64,000 nt of DNA from a virus. The stretch covers positions 1 to 64,000 of IMG/VR virus record IMGVR_UViG_3300025154_000049. The stretch is one strand, 5' to 3'. Position numbers and translations under genes: made by a program. Every line of letters begins with the position of its first letter. Position 1 is the first letter of the stretch. A model generated the notes under the pieces. It had not been told where the DNA came from. It saw only the letters and a program-made list of their open reading frames with translations, and ran no database searches. Shown piece after piece: positions 41,602 to 51,011 of this stretch.

Positions 41602-43926
41602 TTATGCTAAAGGAGCTTCTACGTATTCGATAAGTACCGTAGCAGAACCTATAACAGGAGAACCAGCTACTACGACTCTAGCAACACCTACGTTAGTTGC
41701 ACCTACTGTCAAGAAAGGTCTTGATTCGTATGCGTTAGCTGTTTCAGCATCATTATCTCCAGTAGCTTGAATTTCTAAGTCGGTAGCACCGTCTACGATA
41801 ACTTGAAGAGTAGCACCTGCTGAATAAACTGAGTTTATTCTAGTTGTTACTGATTTAACAATAGCATTTTCAGGGATTGATGTAGTGGAACTTACGCTCG
41901 AAGTACCAACTGTTATCGCTATGTGTTTTGCTAAACCGTTAGATGTAGCGATACCAGAAAGTAAGTTAGCTTTTGTTATTTTCTTGTTAGTGCCAGAATC
42001 GTTAATTAACAATTCATCACTGTCGTCTGCTGATGTTGCAGCCGTTAGACTAGCGATGTCTACATAACTACCAGAAACTTTACTATCTTTAAGTAAAACA
42101 CCGTCTATGCTAACACCATTAGCAGGTGTTAATTCAGAGATAGTGTCCACTTTAACAGCTCCAGAGAAGGATTTGTCTCCTGTTACTGTTTCAGTACCAG
42201 CTAAATGGACAACTGCTGAATCTGTAGCTAATGTTGAAACGTCTTTACCATCGACTAAACCATCTTTAATAAGAACTGTTTCAATGGTAACACCAGCATC
42301 AAGAGTAGATTCTACGATATCATCAGTTTTTATACCACCCGAGAAATCTTTTTGACCTGTAACAACTTCAGCACCTGATAAATGGACAACTGCTGAATCT
42401 GTAGCTAATGTTGAAACATCCATACCATCGACTAAACCGTCTTTGATAAGAACTCCATCAACAGTAACACCAGCGTTAAGGGTAGATTCTAAGATATTAT
42501 CTGTTTTAAGGTCATCTTGGAAATCTTTTTGACCAGTTATTGCTTCAGCACCAGCTAAGTGGACAACTGCGGAATCGACTGCCAAGCCAGCAACCAAGTT
42601 TGATTTTTGCATTTTTCTATAAGCTGTAGCAGAAGCATCGTATATAGGTAAGAAATCTCCATCTGCTATGCTTGTTTCTTCTGTTAATGTATTAAAGTTA
42701 TCGTCAGCAGGTCTTCCAGTTAAATCAGTATAAGCTTTTGTAGCTAAATCTGCTAAGGAAGAACCTGTTTTGTCTATTTTAGACCATGCTATAGCTGCTG
42801 TAGCAGAAACCTCGTTGTTTGTGATTCCGCCAGCTTTAACTCTTAATATATCTGTATTTATTTCAATGGTAGAATCGTCGACTTTAACTTCTAAAGAACC
42901 GTCGACATTTTGACCTAAACCAGAACCCGCCACATCAGCGTTAATTTTATCTTTATCTACTGAATCGTTTGCTAATTTTGCTGTAGATATTCCTAAGTCT
43001 TTAACTCTTAACGTATCTGTATTAATTTCTATAGTAGTAGCATCTACGTTTACACTTAGGGTATTACCTGTTTTTGAAAGTCCATCACCAGCCAGAACTT
43101 GACCAGCACCAGAGAATTGAGCAAATGCTAACGCTGTTGTATCAACTGTGATAGGATTATCTGTAGTTAATACAAAACCTGCATCGGCTAAGGTACTACC
43201 TGCTTCTACGAAGAAGAATGAACCCGATACTACTTCGGATGCAGGGCTTCCATCAAAATCTGTAGCTCTTGTTAATACGAATGGATTGGATACATCACCG
43301 ACAGCAGTTACAACATAAATACCGTTATCTACTCCTGCTACTTGGTTTTTAACTAATATTCTATCACCTGCCACAACAGCAATACCATCTATAGATAAAG
43401 CACCATTAGCATCTGCTGTTAAAGTCTTACCAACTTGAGAACCAGAAGGTGTACAAGCAGGTAACACGTCCACACTAGCTAGTCTAACAGGAGCATGTAC
43501 TGTTAAACCCTGAGCTACTGAGTCTACGTATGCTTTTGTGGCTGCATCTTGAGCTACTGTAGGGTCTGCCACACTTGTTAATTTAAAACCACCCATTGAT
43601 TGAGCTGCCGTAAATGCAACCGTACCATCTTTTTTAATAACTGTGGAGTCAACTGCTAATGTTGAAACATCCATACCATCTACTAAACCATCTTTAATAA
43701 GAACTGTTTCAATGGTAACACCAGCATCGGTTGTTTTTTCTGTGATAGTATCTGTTAAAACTGAAGTATTGGCTGTTAAACTGTCTACTGTAAGATTTTT
43801 TAAAGCCGAACCATCAAAACTTCTAACTTCAAAACCGTTGGTTACTTTTCTAAGCATAATGCCTTTAGGACCACCGATTAAGAAATCAGTTTTCATAGTA
43901 CCTAATAACACTGAAAATAATGACAT
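41602..43926 (-). CDS. long tail fibre protein with internal repeats
   Basis: 774 residues. The central region repeats a unit of about 50-60 residues containing VLIKDGLVDGMDVSTLATDSA then VTGQKDFSG, at least four copies, typical of trimeric phage fibre shafts. Another block (AAQSMGGFKLTSVADPTVAQDAATKAYVDSVAQG) is the widespread tail-fibre repeat ending in AATKAYVD. The C-terminal 110 residues form a separate domain, a possible receptor tip. Codon use is balanced, as for a strongly expressed gene. Late-type element 69 bases upstream. Confidence 0.8.
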   Translation of the reverse strand: MSLFSVLLGTMKTDFLIGGPKGIMLRKVTNGFEVRSFDGSALKNLTVDSLTANTSVLTDTITEKTTDAGVTIETVLIKDGLVDGMDVSTLAVDSTVIKKDGTVAFTAAQSMGGFKLTSVADPTVAQDAATKAYVDSVAQGLTVHAPVRLASVDVLPACTPSGSQVGKTLTADANGALSIDGIAVVAGDRILVKNQVAGVDNGIYVVTAVGDVSNPFVLTRATDFDGSPASEVVSGSFFFVEAGSTLADAGFVLTTDNPITVDTTALAFAQFSGAGQVLAGDGLSKTGNTLSVNVDATTIEINTDTLRVKDLGISTAKLANDSVDKDKINADVAGSGLGQNVDGSLEVKVDDSTIEINTDILRVKAGGITNNEVSATAAIAWSKIDKTGSSLADLATKAYTDLTGRPADDNFNTLTEETSIADGDFLPIYDASATAYRKMQKSNLVAGLAVDSAVVHLAGAEAITGQKDFQDDLKTDNILESTLNAGVTVDGVLIKDGLVDGMDVSTLATDSAVVHLSGAEVVTGQKDFSGGIKTDDIVESTLDAGVTIETVLIKDGLVDGKDVSTLATDSAVVHLAGTETVTGDKSFSGAVKVDTISELTPANGVSIDGVLLKDSKVSGSYVDIASLTAATSADDSDELLINDSGTNKKITKANLLSGIATSNGLAKHIAITVGTSSVSSTTSIPENAIVKSVTTRINSVYSAGATLQVIVDGATDLEIQATGDNDAETANAYESRPFLTVGATNVGVARVVVAGSPVIGSATVLIEYVEAPLA

Positions 43927-43994
43927 TCTAATTCTCCTACTCTTTTCTACTACGTATGTATAATTATATTAATTTTTGGCAACAAGCCTTCATA

Positions 43995-44004
43995 TATAAT
44001 ATAA
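43995..44004 (-). promoter_or_regulatory. late-type promoter element of fibre gene
   Basis: Exact element followed by TATATG, 69 bases before the fibre start. Confidence 0.6.
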
Positions 44005-44019
44005 ATTAAAAAATTTGTA

Positions 44020-44625
44020 CTAACTTGAAAATATTACAATCTTTCCAGAACCAGTTATAGGATTTCCTGTAAAGTATATTTTTACTGTAGTATCTGCTGG
44101 GTATACATATTCGCTTCCAACTATGTAGCTACTTGCATAGGTTACATCATTATCGGTAGAAGTCATTAATCTTGAATTGTCTCCAGCATCCCCAACTGTT
44201 ATACTTCCCACATCGAAAGGATTATCTATTATAAGTTTTATTTCTTCTATATTTAAATTAGCTTTTAATATCCCGATATCTAAGGAACCAGAGATAAAAT
44301 CAGAATATATGAAATCTAACTCTATTGAAGGGTTTCCTCCAGATAAAGCAACTTCAGCTTCGTCTACTATGTTATTTAAGTTAGCATCGTAAACGTCTTT
44401 AACCATGATACCGTCATGACCAAGTTGTTTACCGTCCAATATATCGTCCTGACTTACAACATACCCATCCAATAAAACTAAGTCTGGGAAAGGAGATATG
44501 GCTTCCCTTACCTGAGCTTCTGTAAATTGTAAAGGTACGTTTATAGTCGTATCTTCTGCTATCTTTAGATTTCCTAATAGGTACACATAAGCTGTATTTT
44601 TTAATGATTTATTTTTAATTCTCAT
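44020..44625 (-). CDS. fibre-associated or structural beta-rich protein
   Basis: 201 residues. Starts MRIKNKSLKNTAYVYLLGNLKIAEDTTINVPLQFTEAQVREAISPFPDLVLLDG, an N-terminal domain for which no family was recognised. Its C-terminal half (SYIVGSEYVYPADTTVKIYFTGNPITGSGKIVI) is an all-beta domain ending with the same style of strands as the long fibre C-terminus. Sits directly upstream of the fibre and downstream of a double late promoter. Confidence 0.5.
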   Translation of the reverse strand: MRIKNKSLKNTAYVYLLGNLKIAEDTTINVPLQFTEAQVREAISPFPDLVLLDGYVVSQDDILDGKQLGHDGIMVKDVYDANLNNIVDEAEVALSGGNPSIELDFIYSDFISGSLDIGILKANLNIEEIKLIIDNPFDVGSITVGDAGDNSRLMTSTDNDVTYASSYIVGSEYVYPADTTVKIYFTGNPITGSGKIVIFSS

Positions 44626-44646
44626 TATTTATTCCTCTCTACTATT

Positions 44647-44656
44647 TATAATATAA
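44647..44656 (-). promoter_or_regulatory. late-type promoter element
   Basis: Exact element followed by AATAG, 22 bases before the 201-aa gene. Confidence 0.6.
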
Positions 44657-44679
44657 ATGAAATAGAGTCAGTTCTCAAA

Positions 44680-44689
44680 TATAATATAA
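44680..44689 (-). promoter_or_regulatory. second late-type element adjoining terminator
   Basis: Exact element starting in the U-tract of the terminator at 44691-44711, 33 bases above the other copy. Confidence 0.6.
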
Positions 44690-44690
44690 A

Positions 44691-44711
44691 CCCAATCCTT
44701 TTGGGATTGGG
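44691..44711 (-). terminator. terminator after 120-aa gene
   Basis: CCCAATCC pairs with GGATTGGG; on the minus strand TTTATATT follows. Confidence 0.7.
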
Positions 44712-44744
44712 TAGAAATAAATACGTATTTATGGCTGACAATTT

Positions 44745-45107
44745 TTAGTCTTTATATAATTTCATAGTAGTAAGTTGGGGTAATTTTGTACCTTGAGTTT
44801 GTTCTAATAAACCTTCTTTTAGGGTATATATTTTTTCAACAGATTCAAAATTATTTATATAATAGGGTTCTGGAAACAGAGCTCCCATAACTATCAGAAG
44901 TTCTTTATACATATCTTTATATAAAGACTTAGCTTCTTCTGAGGTATCTAAAATCATAGCATATATAGAAAATATTGGAAGTATTCCCACCTCTCCTGTT
45001 AAATCTTCGGAGTCCACCACTCTTTCAAAATTAAGATAGGCATTTATAGCTACTTTTTTATCTTCAGTAGATATTAATATAGTATTTTTAACTACGTTTA
45101 CTATCAT
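44745..45107 (-). CDS. small hypothetical protein
   Basis: 120 residues, mixed alpha/beta (VGILPIFSIYAMILDTSEEAKSLYKDMYKELLIVMGALF). No motif recognised. Overlaps the GGCT-like gene's stop by 20 bases, so likely co-translated. Ends at the terminator before the 201-aa gene. Confidence 0.4.
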   Translation of the reverse strand: MIVNVVKNTILISTEDKKVAINAYLNFERVVDSEDLTGEVGILPIFSIYAMILDTSEEAKSLYKDMYKELLIVMGALFPEPYYINNFESVEKIYTLKEGLLEQTQGTKLPQLTTMKLYKD

Positions 45108-45522
45108 TTTTAATTCTCCATGATAAACTATTATCTATGTCGGGTAATATCTTTTTATTATTTAATTTTATAGATGCTATATAGGATTCACATATAGTTC
45201 CATCGTTTAATTTTATCTCCGTCCTATTGCAAATATGGTGTATTTTATCTAGGTATAATAATATCTCTGAATTGACTTCATAGAGTTCTCCTTTTATGGG
45301 ATAGTCAGAAGGTTCTAAATCTGACATTATAGGGTAATCTCCCAAATCATACATGGTATAATTAGACTCAGTAATTCTTTCACCGAAGAAAAAACAATCG
45401 GGATTATTAAATATATCCGACCTACTAAACTCCGATTTAAGAAAATTATATATAAATATCTTAAATTTCTTATCTTTATTATTTTCTATGAATAATAAAT
45501 CTTGGATATTAAGATTGTTCAT
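45088..45522 (-). CDS. gamma-glutamylcyclotransferase-like (GGCT/AIG2) fold protein, tentative
   Basis: 144 residues from the ATG at 45522. The segment YPIKGELYEVNSEILLYLDKIH, then a short gap and ICESYIASI, follows the GGCT family order (x-V-x-G-E-L-Y-E-V-x...L-D-x-x-E). The N-terminal KIFIYNFLKSEF replaces the usual Y-G-T/S-L-x-x-G, so the substrate loop is altered. Enzymatic activity is doubtful. Overlaps the upstream gene. Confidence 0.45.
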   Translation of the reverse strand: MNNLNIQDLLFIENNKDKKFKIFIYNFLKSEFSRSDIFNNPDCFFFGERITESNYTMYDLGDYPIMSDLEPSDYPIKGELYEVNSEILLYLDKIHHICNRTEIKLNDGTICESYIASIKLNNKKILPDIDNSLSWRIKNDSKRS

Positions 45523-45523
45523 T

Positions 45524-45829
45524 TTATAGAAAAAACCTCGAATATTCATTTAAGTGCATTATAGTTTCTGATAAACTATCTTCAGATAATCCGTCATAAT
45601 GTTCTCTGTCTTTATCTGTATATGAAAAGAAATCTTCATCTACATTATCTAAAGCATACTGAACATCTTCTAAGCTTATAATACGTTCAGAAACTTTTTC
45701 TTCCTTCTTATTATAGAATAGAGTTTCTCCCGTATAGGAATTACGTACTACTCCGTGTTCATATAGGCTTATTTCAGGAGAGGTATTTTCCACACAATCA
45801 TCATAGTTGTAGAGTTGTTCATTAATCAT
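45524..45829 (-). CDS. small acidic hypothetical protein
   Basis: 101 residues, acidic (EDVQYALDNVDEDFFSYTDKDREHYDGLSEDSLSE), no motif. One of three overlapping small genes ahead of the 44.7 kb terminator. Confidence 0.35.
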   Translation of the reverse strand: MINEQLYNYDDCVENTSPEISLYEHGVVRNSYTGETLFYNKKEEKVSERIISLEDVQYALDNVDEDFFSYTDKDREHYDGLSEDSLSETIMHLNEYSRFFL

Positions 45830-46097
45830 TTTTTGGTTCTTCCTTCTTTTTGCTCTTTTTACTTTCTTTTTTTATTCTAATTTCTTCTGAAACAATGCCC
45901 TTTTTTAATTCTTGTAATTTTCTAATAACTAAGGATATGGCACCTGAATCAAAAAATATAATATCTACTCCTTCTTCAGTTATTTTATCTTCTATCCTTA
46001 AAGTATTATTAACTTTAGTTCTACAAATACCCAAGGATACTTGTAGTTCATGAAGACCAAATAAAACTTGACTATTCTTTTCTGCTCTTTTAATCAT
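45822..46097 (-). CDS. small basic hypothetical protein
   Basis: 91 residues with a charged C-terminal tail (KKESKKSKKKEEPKND). The middle (LGICRTKVNNTLRIEDK) could be helix-turn-helix-like, but this is weak. Overlaps the next gene by 8 bases. Confidence 0.35.
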   Translation of the reverse strand: MIKRAEKNSQVLFGLHELQVSLGICRTKVNNTLRIEDKITEEGVDIIFFDSGAISLVIRKLQELKKGIVSEEIRIKKESKKSKKKEEPKND

Positions 46098-46100
46098 TTT

Positions 46101-47153
46101 TTAAACTCCCATTTCTACATTACTTATTCTTGTTTGTTTATTATCTTTATATATACTATGTTCTTTTATCTTTCCTTTTATAGGATAAAAACTACCTGCT
46201 GTTAAATCTAAAAACGTATTAGACATGTATGTTAAATCATTACCTTCATGTTGAAATTTATAAATGTTACATAACCCAAATCTTGTTTCTGTTTGTATTC
46301 TAGTTAAGAATTTTACGGTACCTTGAAAGTCTTTACCTACCTCCCCCACAAAACTTTGATTATTTCTATCCAAGAAATCTCTAACACTTTTATAAAGAAA
46401 GGATACTGTATTTATATCTTGGTATGACACAAATTTTTTATCGGATAATAATTTTATACTGGCTAAAAACTCGGATACCCTTCCAGACATTATATTTGTA
46501 TTGTACAAATTAATATAATTTTTAGCTTCTTCAATATATTCCTCACGAGGGATATCATTTTTCATTAATTTATTCCATGCTATTATAGGAGTATTATTAG
46601 AAGTATCTTCTTTATTATATGTCCATCCCCCAAAAGCACTTTCTTCTTCACATACCTGTATAACACTGGCTAAAAATATTTCTATAGGAAAATAGTTAGC
46701 TATACTACTTGTTCTATCTTGTAAACTATTTATCATTTTATTATCTAAGATATCTACTTTAATAGTCTTCAAACAGTCTTTACAGTATAAAGCAGTAGTA
46801 CATTTTTTCCTAGATACTTCGTTCACTAAAAGGTACGATTTTTTAATTTCTTTCAAACCACAACACATTTTTATTTCATTTACGTCTAATATATTAGATA
46901 TCTTACCACCAGTCAAATCGTAGTCTATCTTAAAATTTTTCAAATTTTCAAATTTGGATAGTTTTGCTAAAATAACTAAATCTTTTTCTTTATTAGGAAT
47001 AAATATTGGTTTATTTTGTAGCATTACCTCGTATATTTTTCTGTACCTTTCACTATTGCAATCCTTTTCATAATAGCTGTTTAATATATTATAAGATATA
47101 TTGGATTCTTGCAATTCTATTAATTTATTTTTTGTTACAGCTATTTGAATCAT
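46101..47153 (-). CDS. hypothetical protein with cysteine pairs
   Basis: 350 residues. CC at about 98-99 and KKCTTALYCKDC around 117-128 might bind zinc. The rest is helical and not assigned. Lies between the MoxR gene terminator and the small 44.7-46.1 kb genes; no strong promoter was identified upstream. Function unknown. Confidence 0.35.
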   Translation of the reverse strand: MIQIAVTKNKLIELQESNISYNILNSYYEKDCNSERYRKIYEVMLQNKPIFIPNKEKDLVILAKLSKFENLKNFKIDYDLTGGKISNILDVNEIKMCCGLKEIKKSYLLVNEVSRKKCTTALYCKDCLKTIKVDILDNKMINSLQDRTSSIANYFPIEIFLASVIQVCEEESAFGGWTYNKEDTSNNTPIIAWNKLMKNDIPREEYIEEAKNYINLYNTNIMSGRVSEFLASIKLLSDKKFVSYQDINTVSFLYKSVRDFLDRNNQSFVGEVGKDFQGTVKFLTRIQTETRFGLCNIYKFQHEGNDLTYMSNTFLDLTAGSFYPIKGKIKEHSIYKDNKQTRISNVEMGV

Positions 47154-47169
47154 ATCACACTCCGAAGTT

Positions 47170-47199
47170 AAAATAGGGAAGGTAGGTTAGTACCTTCCC
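47170..47199 (-). terminator. terminator after MoxR gene
   Basis: GGGAAGGTA pairs with TACCTTCCC and is followed on the minus strand by TATTTT. Confidence 0.75.
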
Positions 47200-47210
47200 A
47201 TATTTATAAT

Positions 47211-48371
47211 TTATCCTCTAGTTGCACCAAGAATGAACTTATATTTTTTACTGAAGTCTAAGAAAGTTTGAGTAGAAGCCATTATAGTTTGAATGTTAGC
47301 GTCTAATCTTAGGATATCTCTAGCCAACAATACTGCATATTCACCAACGAAACCGTCTTGTAGTGTATATCTAAATATATTTTCCAATTGTTGTTTATCT
47401 GCTTTCAGTGCTTTAGCTGTTAAGCTAGAACAAAGAGCAAACATTACATCAGGGGAATTAGGGATAGGGGCTTGTTTGAAATTACCTTCTAAAATGTATT
47501 CTGGATTAGGAAGTTTAGAATACAATTTAGTGTATTGATAAAAGTCAAAACTATTTCCTTCTCCTATTAATCCAGAGATTAAAGGCATAGCATCTTCTAC
47601 ACTTAAATAGTTAAGAACTTCGGATACTTTTTCCCAAGAACGAGGTGTGGGGAATGCGTTATCATCAGAATTAGCATCAAATTTATGTAACATAGAATTT
47701 TGATAGTTAAGATATCCTACTACTTTTTCAGAGATGCCATTAGGTAAAGCCCAAGCTTTCCAGTCATCAATTTCTACGGTTATTTTAAGATGGGCTAATC
47801 TATTAGCTAATGCTTTAGGCATTTTATAAGCTACAGACTTATCGGTTACTTCGTTACCAGCACACATAACTAAACAGTTATCAGGTAATTTGTGCTCTCC
47901 TATCTGTCTATCTAAAGTTATCTGATAAGCTGCTGCTTGTACAGTGGGAGGTGCTGCTGATATTTCATCCAAGATTAAAAAGTTCATGTATTCGTTAGAA
48001 GGATTCATGTTGAATAATTGAGGTCTTAACCATTTAGCCACAGTTGGTTTTAATTTATCAATATTTTCTTGAGATGGATTATCTAGTATGTCTTGGTCAT
48101 CCACAGATGGAACAGGGATACCTCTTAAATCCACTGGATTAAATAATAATAATCTTACATCACTCGTATGAGTTTTTTTACTAAATTTTTTACCCAGTTT
48201 TTCAACTACTTGACCCATAGCTTGAGATTTACCTATACCAGGGCTTCCCCACAACATGATAGGTTGTACTTTTTTAAATGAGCCTGTTTTTGTGTAAACA
48301 TTTCCTGCATAATTAACCATAAGATTAATTAATTCATTCACTTTGAGTTTTTGTCCTAAGTTTTCAGCCAT
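47211..48371 (-). CDS. MoxR-type AAA+ ATPase
   Basis: 386 residues. Walker A is WGSPGIGKSQ (about 44-53); Walker B is FLILDEISAAPP (about 150-161), followed by QAAAYQITLDRQIGEHKLP with the sensor-1 Asn in CLVMCAGNEV. The overall order is that of MoxR/YeaC-like chaperone ATPases. It sits upstream of a VWA-domain partner, the usual MoxR-VWA pairing that remodels metal-containing or other target complexes. Confidence 0.85.
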   Translation of the reverse strand: MAENLGQKLKVNELINLMVNYAGNVYTKTGSFKKVQPIMLWGSPGIGKSQAMGQVVEKLGKKFSKKTHTSDVRLLLFNPVDLRGIPVPSVDDQDILDNPSQENIDKLKPTVAKWLRPQLFNMNPSNEYMNFLILDEISAAPPTVQAAAYQITLDRQIGEHKLPDNCLVMCAGNEVTDKSVAYKMPKALANRLAHLKITVEIDDWKAWALPNGISEKVVGYLNYQNSMLHKFDANSDDNAFPTPRSWEKVSEVLNYLSVEDAMPLISGLIGEGNSFDFYQYTKLYSKLPNPEYILEGNFKQAPIPNSPDVMFALCSSLTAKALKADKQQLENIFRYTLQDGFVGEYAVLLARDILRLDANIQTIMASTQTFLDFSKKYKFILGATRG

Positions 48372-48490
48372 AAATAAAGTTCTCCTTTTTAAATAAATTT
48401 TCTACTTGAATTCTTTTCATATTATTATACTAACAATATAATTTAATTAAGTCAATACTTTTTCTTTTTATGTTAAGTTATTTGTTACAA

Positions 48491-49903
48491 TTATTTCTTA
48501 CCATCGTTTAGATATACAGAACGTCCAAAGGGAGCTTCTTGTATATGATTTTGAGTGAATATCCAAAGGGTAGGGATGCCCTCTGCGAGTTCCTCACATT
48601 CGTCATAGTAACATTCACCGTCTGTCAATAGAACTATACCAGCTATGTCTTCAGTTCTAAAATCATCCCTTTTATGGATAGCTTCAAAACATACCCTGAA
48701 GCATGTTCCTCCGCCAGACCTAGGTTTATTTTGAAGGACATCTTGAACATCCTCGAACTTCTGTAAACTATGTACTGCTGTATCAAAATATCCCAACCAA
48801 CCTGTCATAGATGCAAATTGTTGAATAGCTCCTACAACCTCAGAATATACGTCTTCTATTTCTTTATCACTCATAGAACCTGAGATATCTATAAAGAATA
48901 ATATATTTTTTACTTCATTCTCGGTATCATTAAAATCAGGAAGCATACAATCAGTTATAGAATACAATCTTTTATCTGGAGGATTAAATGAATAATCATT
49001 TACAATGGGGCTTACAAATTCATTTAATAATTGTCTCCAATCCTTTTTAGGGGGTTTTAATTTAATTAAAAGTTCTTGTAAGAAAGCTGGAAGGTTACCA
49101 CAGGATTTATCTTGATGTTGTTTAGCTGCACTAATCATAAGTTGTTCCCATTCTTGTTGAGACATTTTAACTTCTTCCATACCTTCACCAGAAATACATT
49201 GTTGTCCTTGTCCTTTATTTTTGTCTTTTCCGTCTTTACTATCTTTATCGTCTCCCTGACCTTTATCTTTATCCCACATACCGTGGTCATCGAGAAGTTT
49301 TTCTGTTAATTTTTCCAGTTTTGATTTACCGTTCCCATCTTGGTCTTGTTGGTCATTCTGATTTTGCTGATTTTGTGAGGACTTCCCACTTTTACTACTC
49401 TGTCCTCGTCCCTGTCCTTGTCCACAAGAGGAAGAAGAGGATTGTTGACTAATAAATTGTTTTAATAATATATCATAAATTTCTTCCGCTGACATTTTAG
49501 CATATTTAGGGTCGTACAATCCTTCATTTTTACCAGAAGGCATACGAAAATCACTATTCTCGAATTGTTTTAAAATATCATGTATTGCATAATCACAAGC
49601 TAAGTTAAAAACCGTAGCATTTCTTGAATCTCTTCTACGAATATGTCCATTAGATACGTGCATAATTTCATGAGCTATCAACCATTTTAATTCGGGTAGT
49701 GAAAGCTGTTCTAAAAATTCTGGATTAAATATAATTTTGGAGCCATCCGTACCTGCTGTGGGAATTTCTTCATCGACTAGGTATTTAAATTTTAATGCAA
49801 GTATCCCAAAGAAAGGAAATTCTTTGATAAGTTTCCATTTACATAAAGTTATTTTTTCTTTTAATTTTTCGATATCTACTTTTGATTTAGTCATAGATGT
49901 CAT
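48491..49903 (-). CDS. VWA-domain protein with metallopeptidase-like HExxH
   Basis: 470 residues. Residues about 80-95 contain LIAHEIMHVSNGH, a zinc-binding HExxH-xxx-H. A low-complexity linker (about 155-255, rich in Gln, Lys, Asp, Gly and Ser) is followed by a VWA domain starting ILFFIDISGSMSDKEI, with the D-x-S-x-S metal-binding site, and ending with LLTDGECYYDEC. This DUF2201-like architecture pairs with MoxR ATPases. The linker also contains CISGEG, recalling the motifs in the 172-aa protein. Confidence 0.8.
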   Translation of the reverse strand: MTSMTKSKVDIEKLKEKITLCKWKLIKEFPFFGILALKFKYLVDEEIPTAGTDGSKIIFNPEFLEQLSLPELKWLIAHEIMHVSNGHIRRRDSRNATVFNLACDYAIHDILKQFENSDFRMPSGKNEGLYDPKYAKMSAEEIYDILLKQFISQQSSSSSCGQGQGRGQSSKSGKSSQNQQNQNDQQDQDGNGKSKLEKLTEKLLDDHGMWDKDKGQGDDKDSKDGKDKNKGQGQQCISGEGMEEVKMSQQEWEQLMISAAKQHQDKSCGNLPAFLQELLIKLKPPKKDWRQLLNEFVSPIVNDYSFNPPDKRLYSITDCMLPDFNDTENEVKNILFFIDISGSMSDKEIEDVYSEVVGAIQQFASMTGWLGYFDTAVHSLQKFEDVQDVLQNKPRSGGGTCFRVCFEAIHKRDDFRTEDIAGIVLLTDGECYYDECEELAEGIPTLWIFTQNHIQEAPFGRSVYLNDGKK

Positions 49904-49993
49904 TCTTAGCTCCTTGATTAAGTGTTATTCGTATGATTATTAATTTTATTATTAACCCAATTTTATTAAATGTCAACCCTTTATTAAGAAATA

Positions 49994-50350
49994 TTAAATA
50001 TTATCTGTAAGTTCTAGCATCATTTTTATACGGTCTATTATATCTTTATCTATAGTAGGTAATTGATGTATGAATAAATAATATTCATATTTGTCTACTT
50101 TTTTAACGTCTACCTCATATATCTTAAATATTCTAACTATTTCTTCTATAGTTAATATTTGATGAGTAAGAATTTGTTCTAAGTTAAAATATCCACTAAA
50201 AGTTTCTATCAAATCTAAAGGAAGTTTATAATTTTCCACTAAAGATTTAAAATTTACTTTATACTGTAGACAAGCTAATAAATCCCCATCTAAAATTTTA
50301 TAATTATTCATGAATATATCGTTATATTCATTATTAAGAAAACCACTCAA
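49994..50350 (-). CDS. small helical-repeat protein
   Basis: 118 residues with a TTG start that has AAAGGA at 7 bases. Built of short helical units like LPLDLIETFSGYFNLEQILTHQILTIEEI, a repeat also seen in the proteins at 50428 and 60124. Function unknown; possibly a protein-binding scaffold. Driven by the promoter at 50382-50410. Confidence 0.45.
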   Translation of the reverse strand: MSGFLNNEYNDIFMNNYKILDGDLLACLQYKVNFKSLVENYKLPLDLIETFSGYFNLEQILTHQILTIEEIVRIFKIYEVDVKKVDKYEYYLFIHQLPTIDKDIIDRIKMMLELTDNI

Positions 50351-50381
50351 TACAAATTCCTTTAAATAATCTAATATTTAA

Positions 50382-50410
50382 AGAATAGCATAGTAGTTTA
50401 TATAATGCAA
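50382..50410 (-). promoter_or_regulatory. host-type promoter TTGCAT-N17-TATTCT
   Basis: -35 at 50405-50410, -10 at 50382-50387 with TGC before the -10; 32 bases before the helical-repeat gene. Confidence 0.55.
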
Positions 50411-50427
50411 GCTCTTGTAAAGATATA

Positions 50428-50817
50428 TTAAGATATTAATTCATAGAAGGTTTGGAGTCTTAATTTAGCATTTAGAGTTAATTTCTGAGTTTGTACTATT
50501 ACAGGTATATATTCTCTTAATAGTACCATATTATCTATTAAAAATTTTTGAGGATAATTATTTCTACATAGAACAGAGGATACATTTAATTTATGTTTGA
50601 AATTTATTAAAATATCTTCAGTTATTATTCCAGTTAGAGAATAAGCTTCCCAGTGCATCTGATATTCAAACTCTTTTAGGAATGCCACTGTCAATTTATG
50701 GGTAGAACTTATACTTATGTTAAAAAAAGAAACATTAGCACTAAGAGCTTTTCTTTCTCTCTTGTTAAGTTTCTTCCAGTTCTTTATAAAATATTCTTCT
50801 TTAGGATTCTTATACAT
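50428..50817 (-). CDS. small helical-repeat protein
   Basis: 129 residues. MHWEAYSLTGIITEDILINFKHKLNVSSVL is one of the same short helical repeats as in the 118-aa and 196-aa proteins. Second gene of a pair overlapping the zinc-finger-like gene by 8 bases. Function unknown. Confidence 0.45.
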   Translation of the reverse strand: MYKNPKEEYFIKNWKKLNKRERKALSANVSFFNISISSTHKLTVAFLKEFEYQMHWEAYSLTGIITEDILINFKHKLNVSSVLCRNNYPQKFLIDNMVLLREYIPVIVQTQKLTLNAKLRLQTFYELIS

Positions 50818-50959
50818 TTTTCTTACTTAGTATTTTTAATGATAATTCCCCACATCTAAGACATTCTGAAAAGCATACTAAGTCAAATCCTTTCTCGTTT
50901 TCTATCTTACGAGCATGTATAATTATTTTTCTATGCTCCTCGCAATAATTTTTTCCCAT
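50810..50959 (-). CDS. small cysteine-containing protein
   Basis: 49 residues from the ATG at 50959 (MGKNYCEEHRKIII), which has GGGGG upstream. Cysteines at YCEEH, VCF, ECLRCG suggest a zinc-binding fold. Promoter at 50976-51004. Confidence 0.45.
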   Translation of the reverse strand: MGKNYCEEHRKIIIHARKIENEKGFDLVCFSECLRCGELSLKILSKKNV

Positions 50960-50975
50960 AAAACCCCCATAGATT

Positions 50976-51004
50976 ATTATAACATATTTTAAAAAATTAC
51001 GCAA
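50976..51004 (-). promoter_or_regulatory. host-type promoter TTGCGT-N17-TATAAT (divergent pair, minus)
   Basis: -35 at 50999-51004, -10 at 50976-50981 with TGT before the -10; faces away from the plus-strand promoter 8 bases further on. Confidence 0.65.
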
Positions 51005-51011
51005 TACCCTA

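Noticed and set aside
43643-43963. Plus-strand frame of 106 codons opposite the long fibre gene
   Set aside because: Mirror of the repeat-rich fibre sequence; no ribosome site or family. Same for others opposite sheath, capsid and propeller genes.
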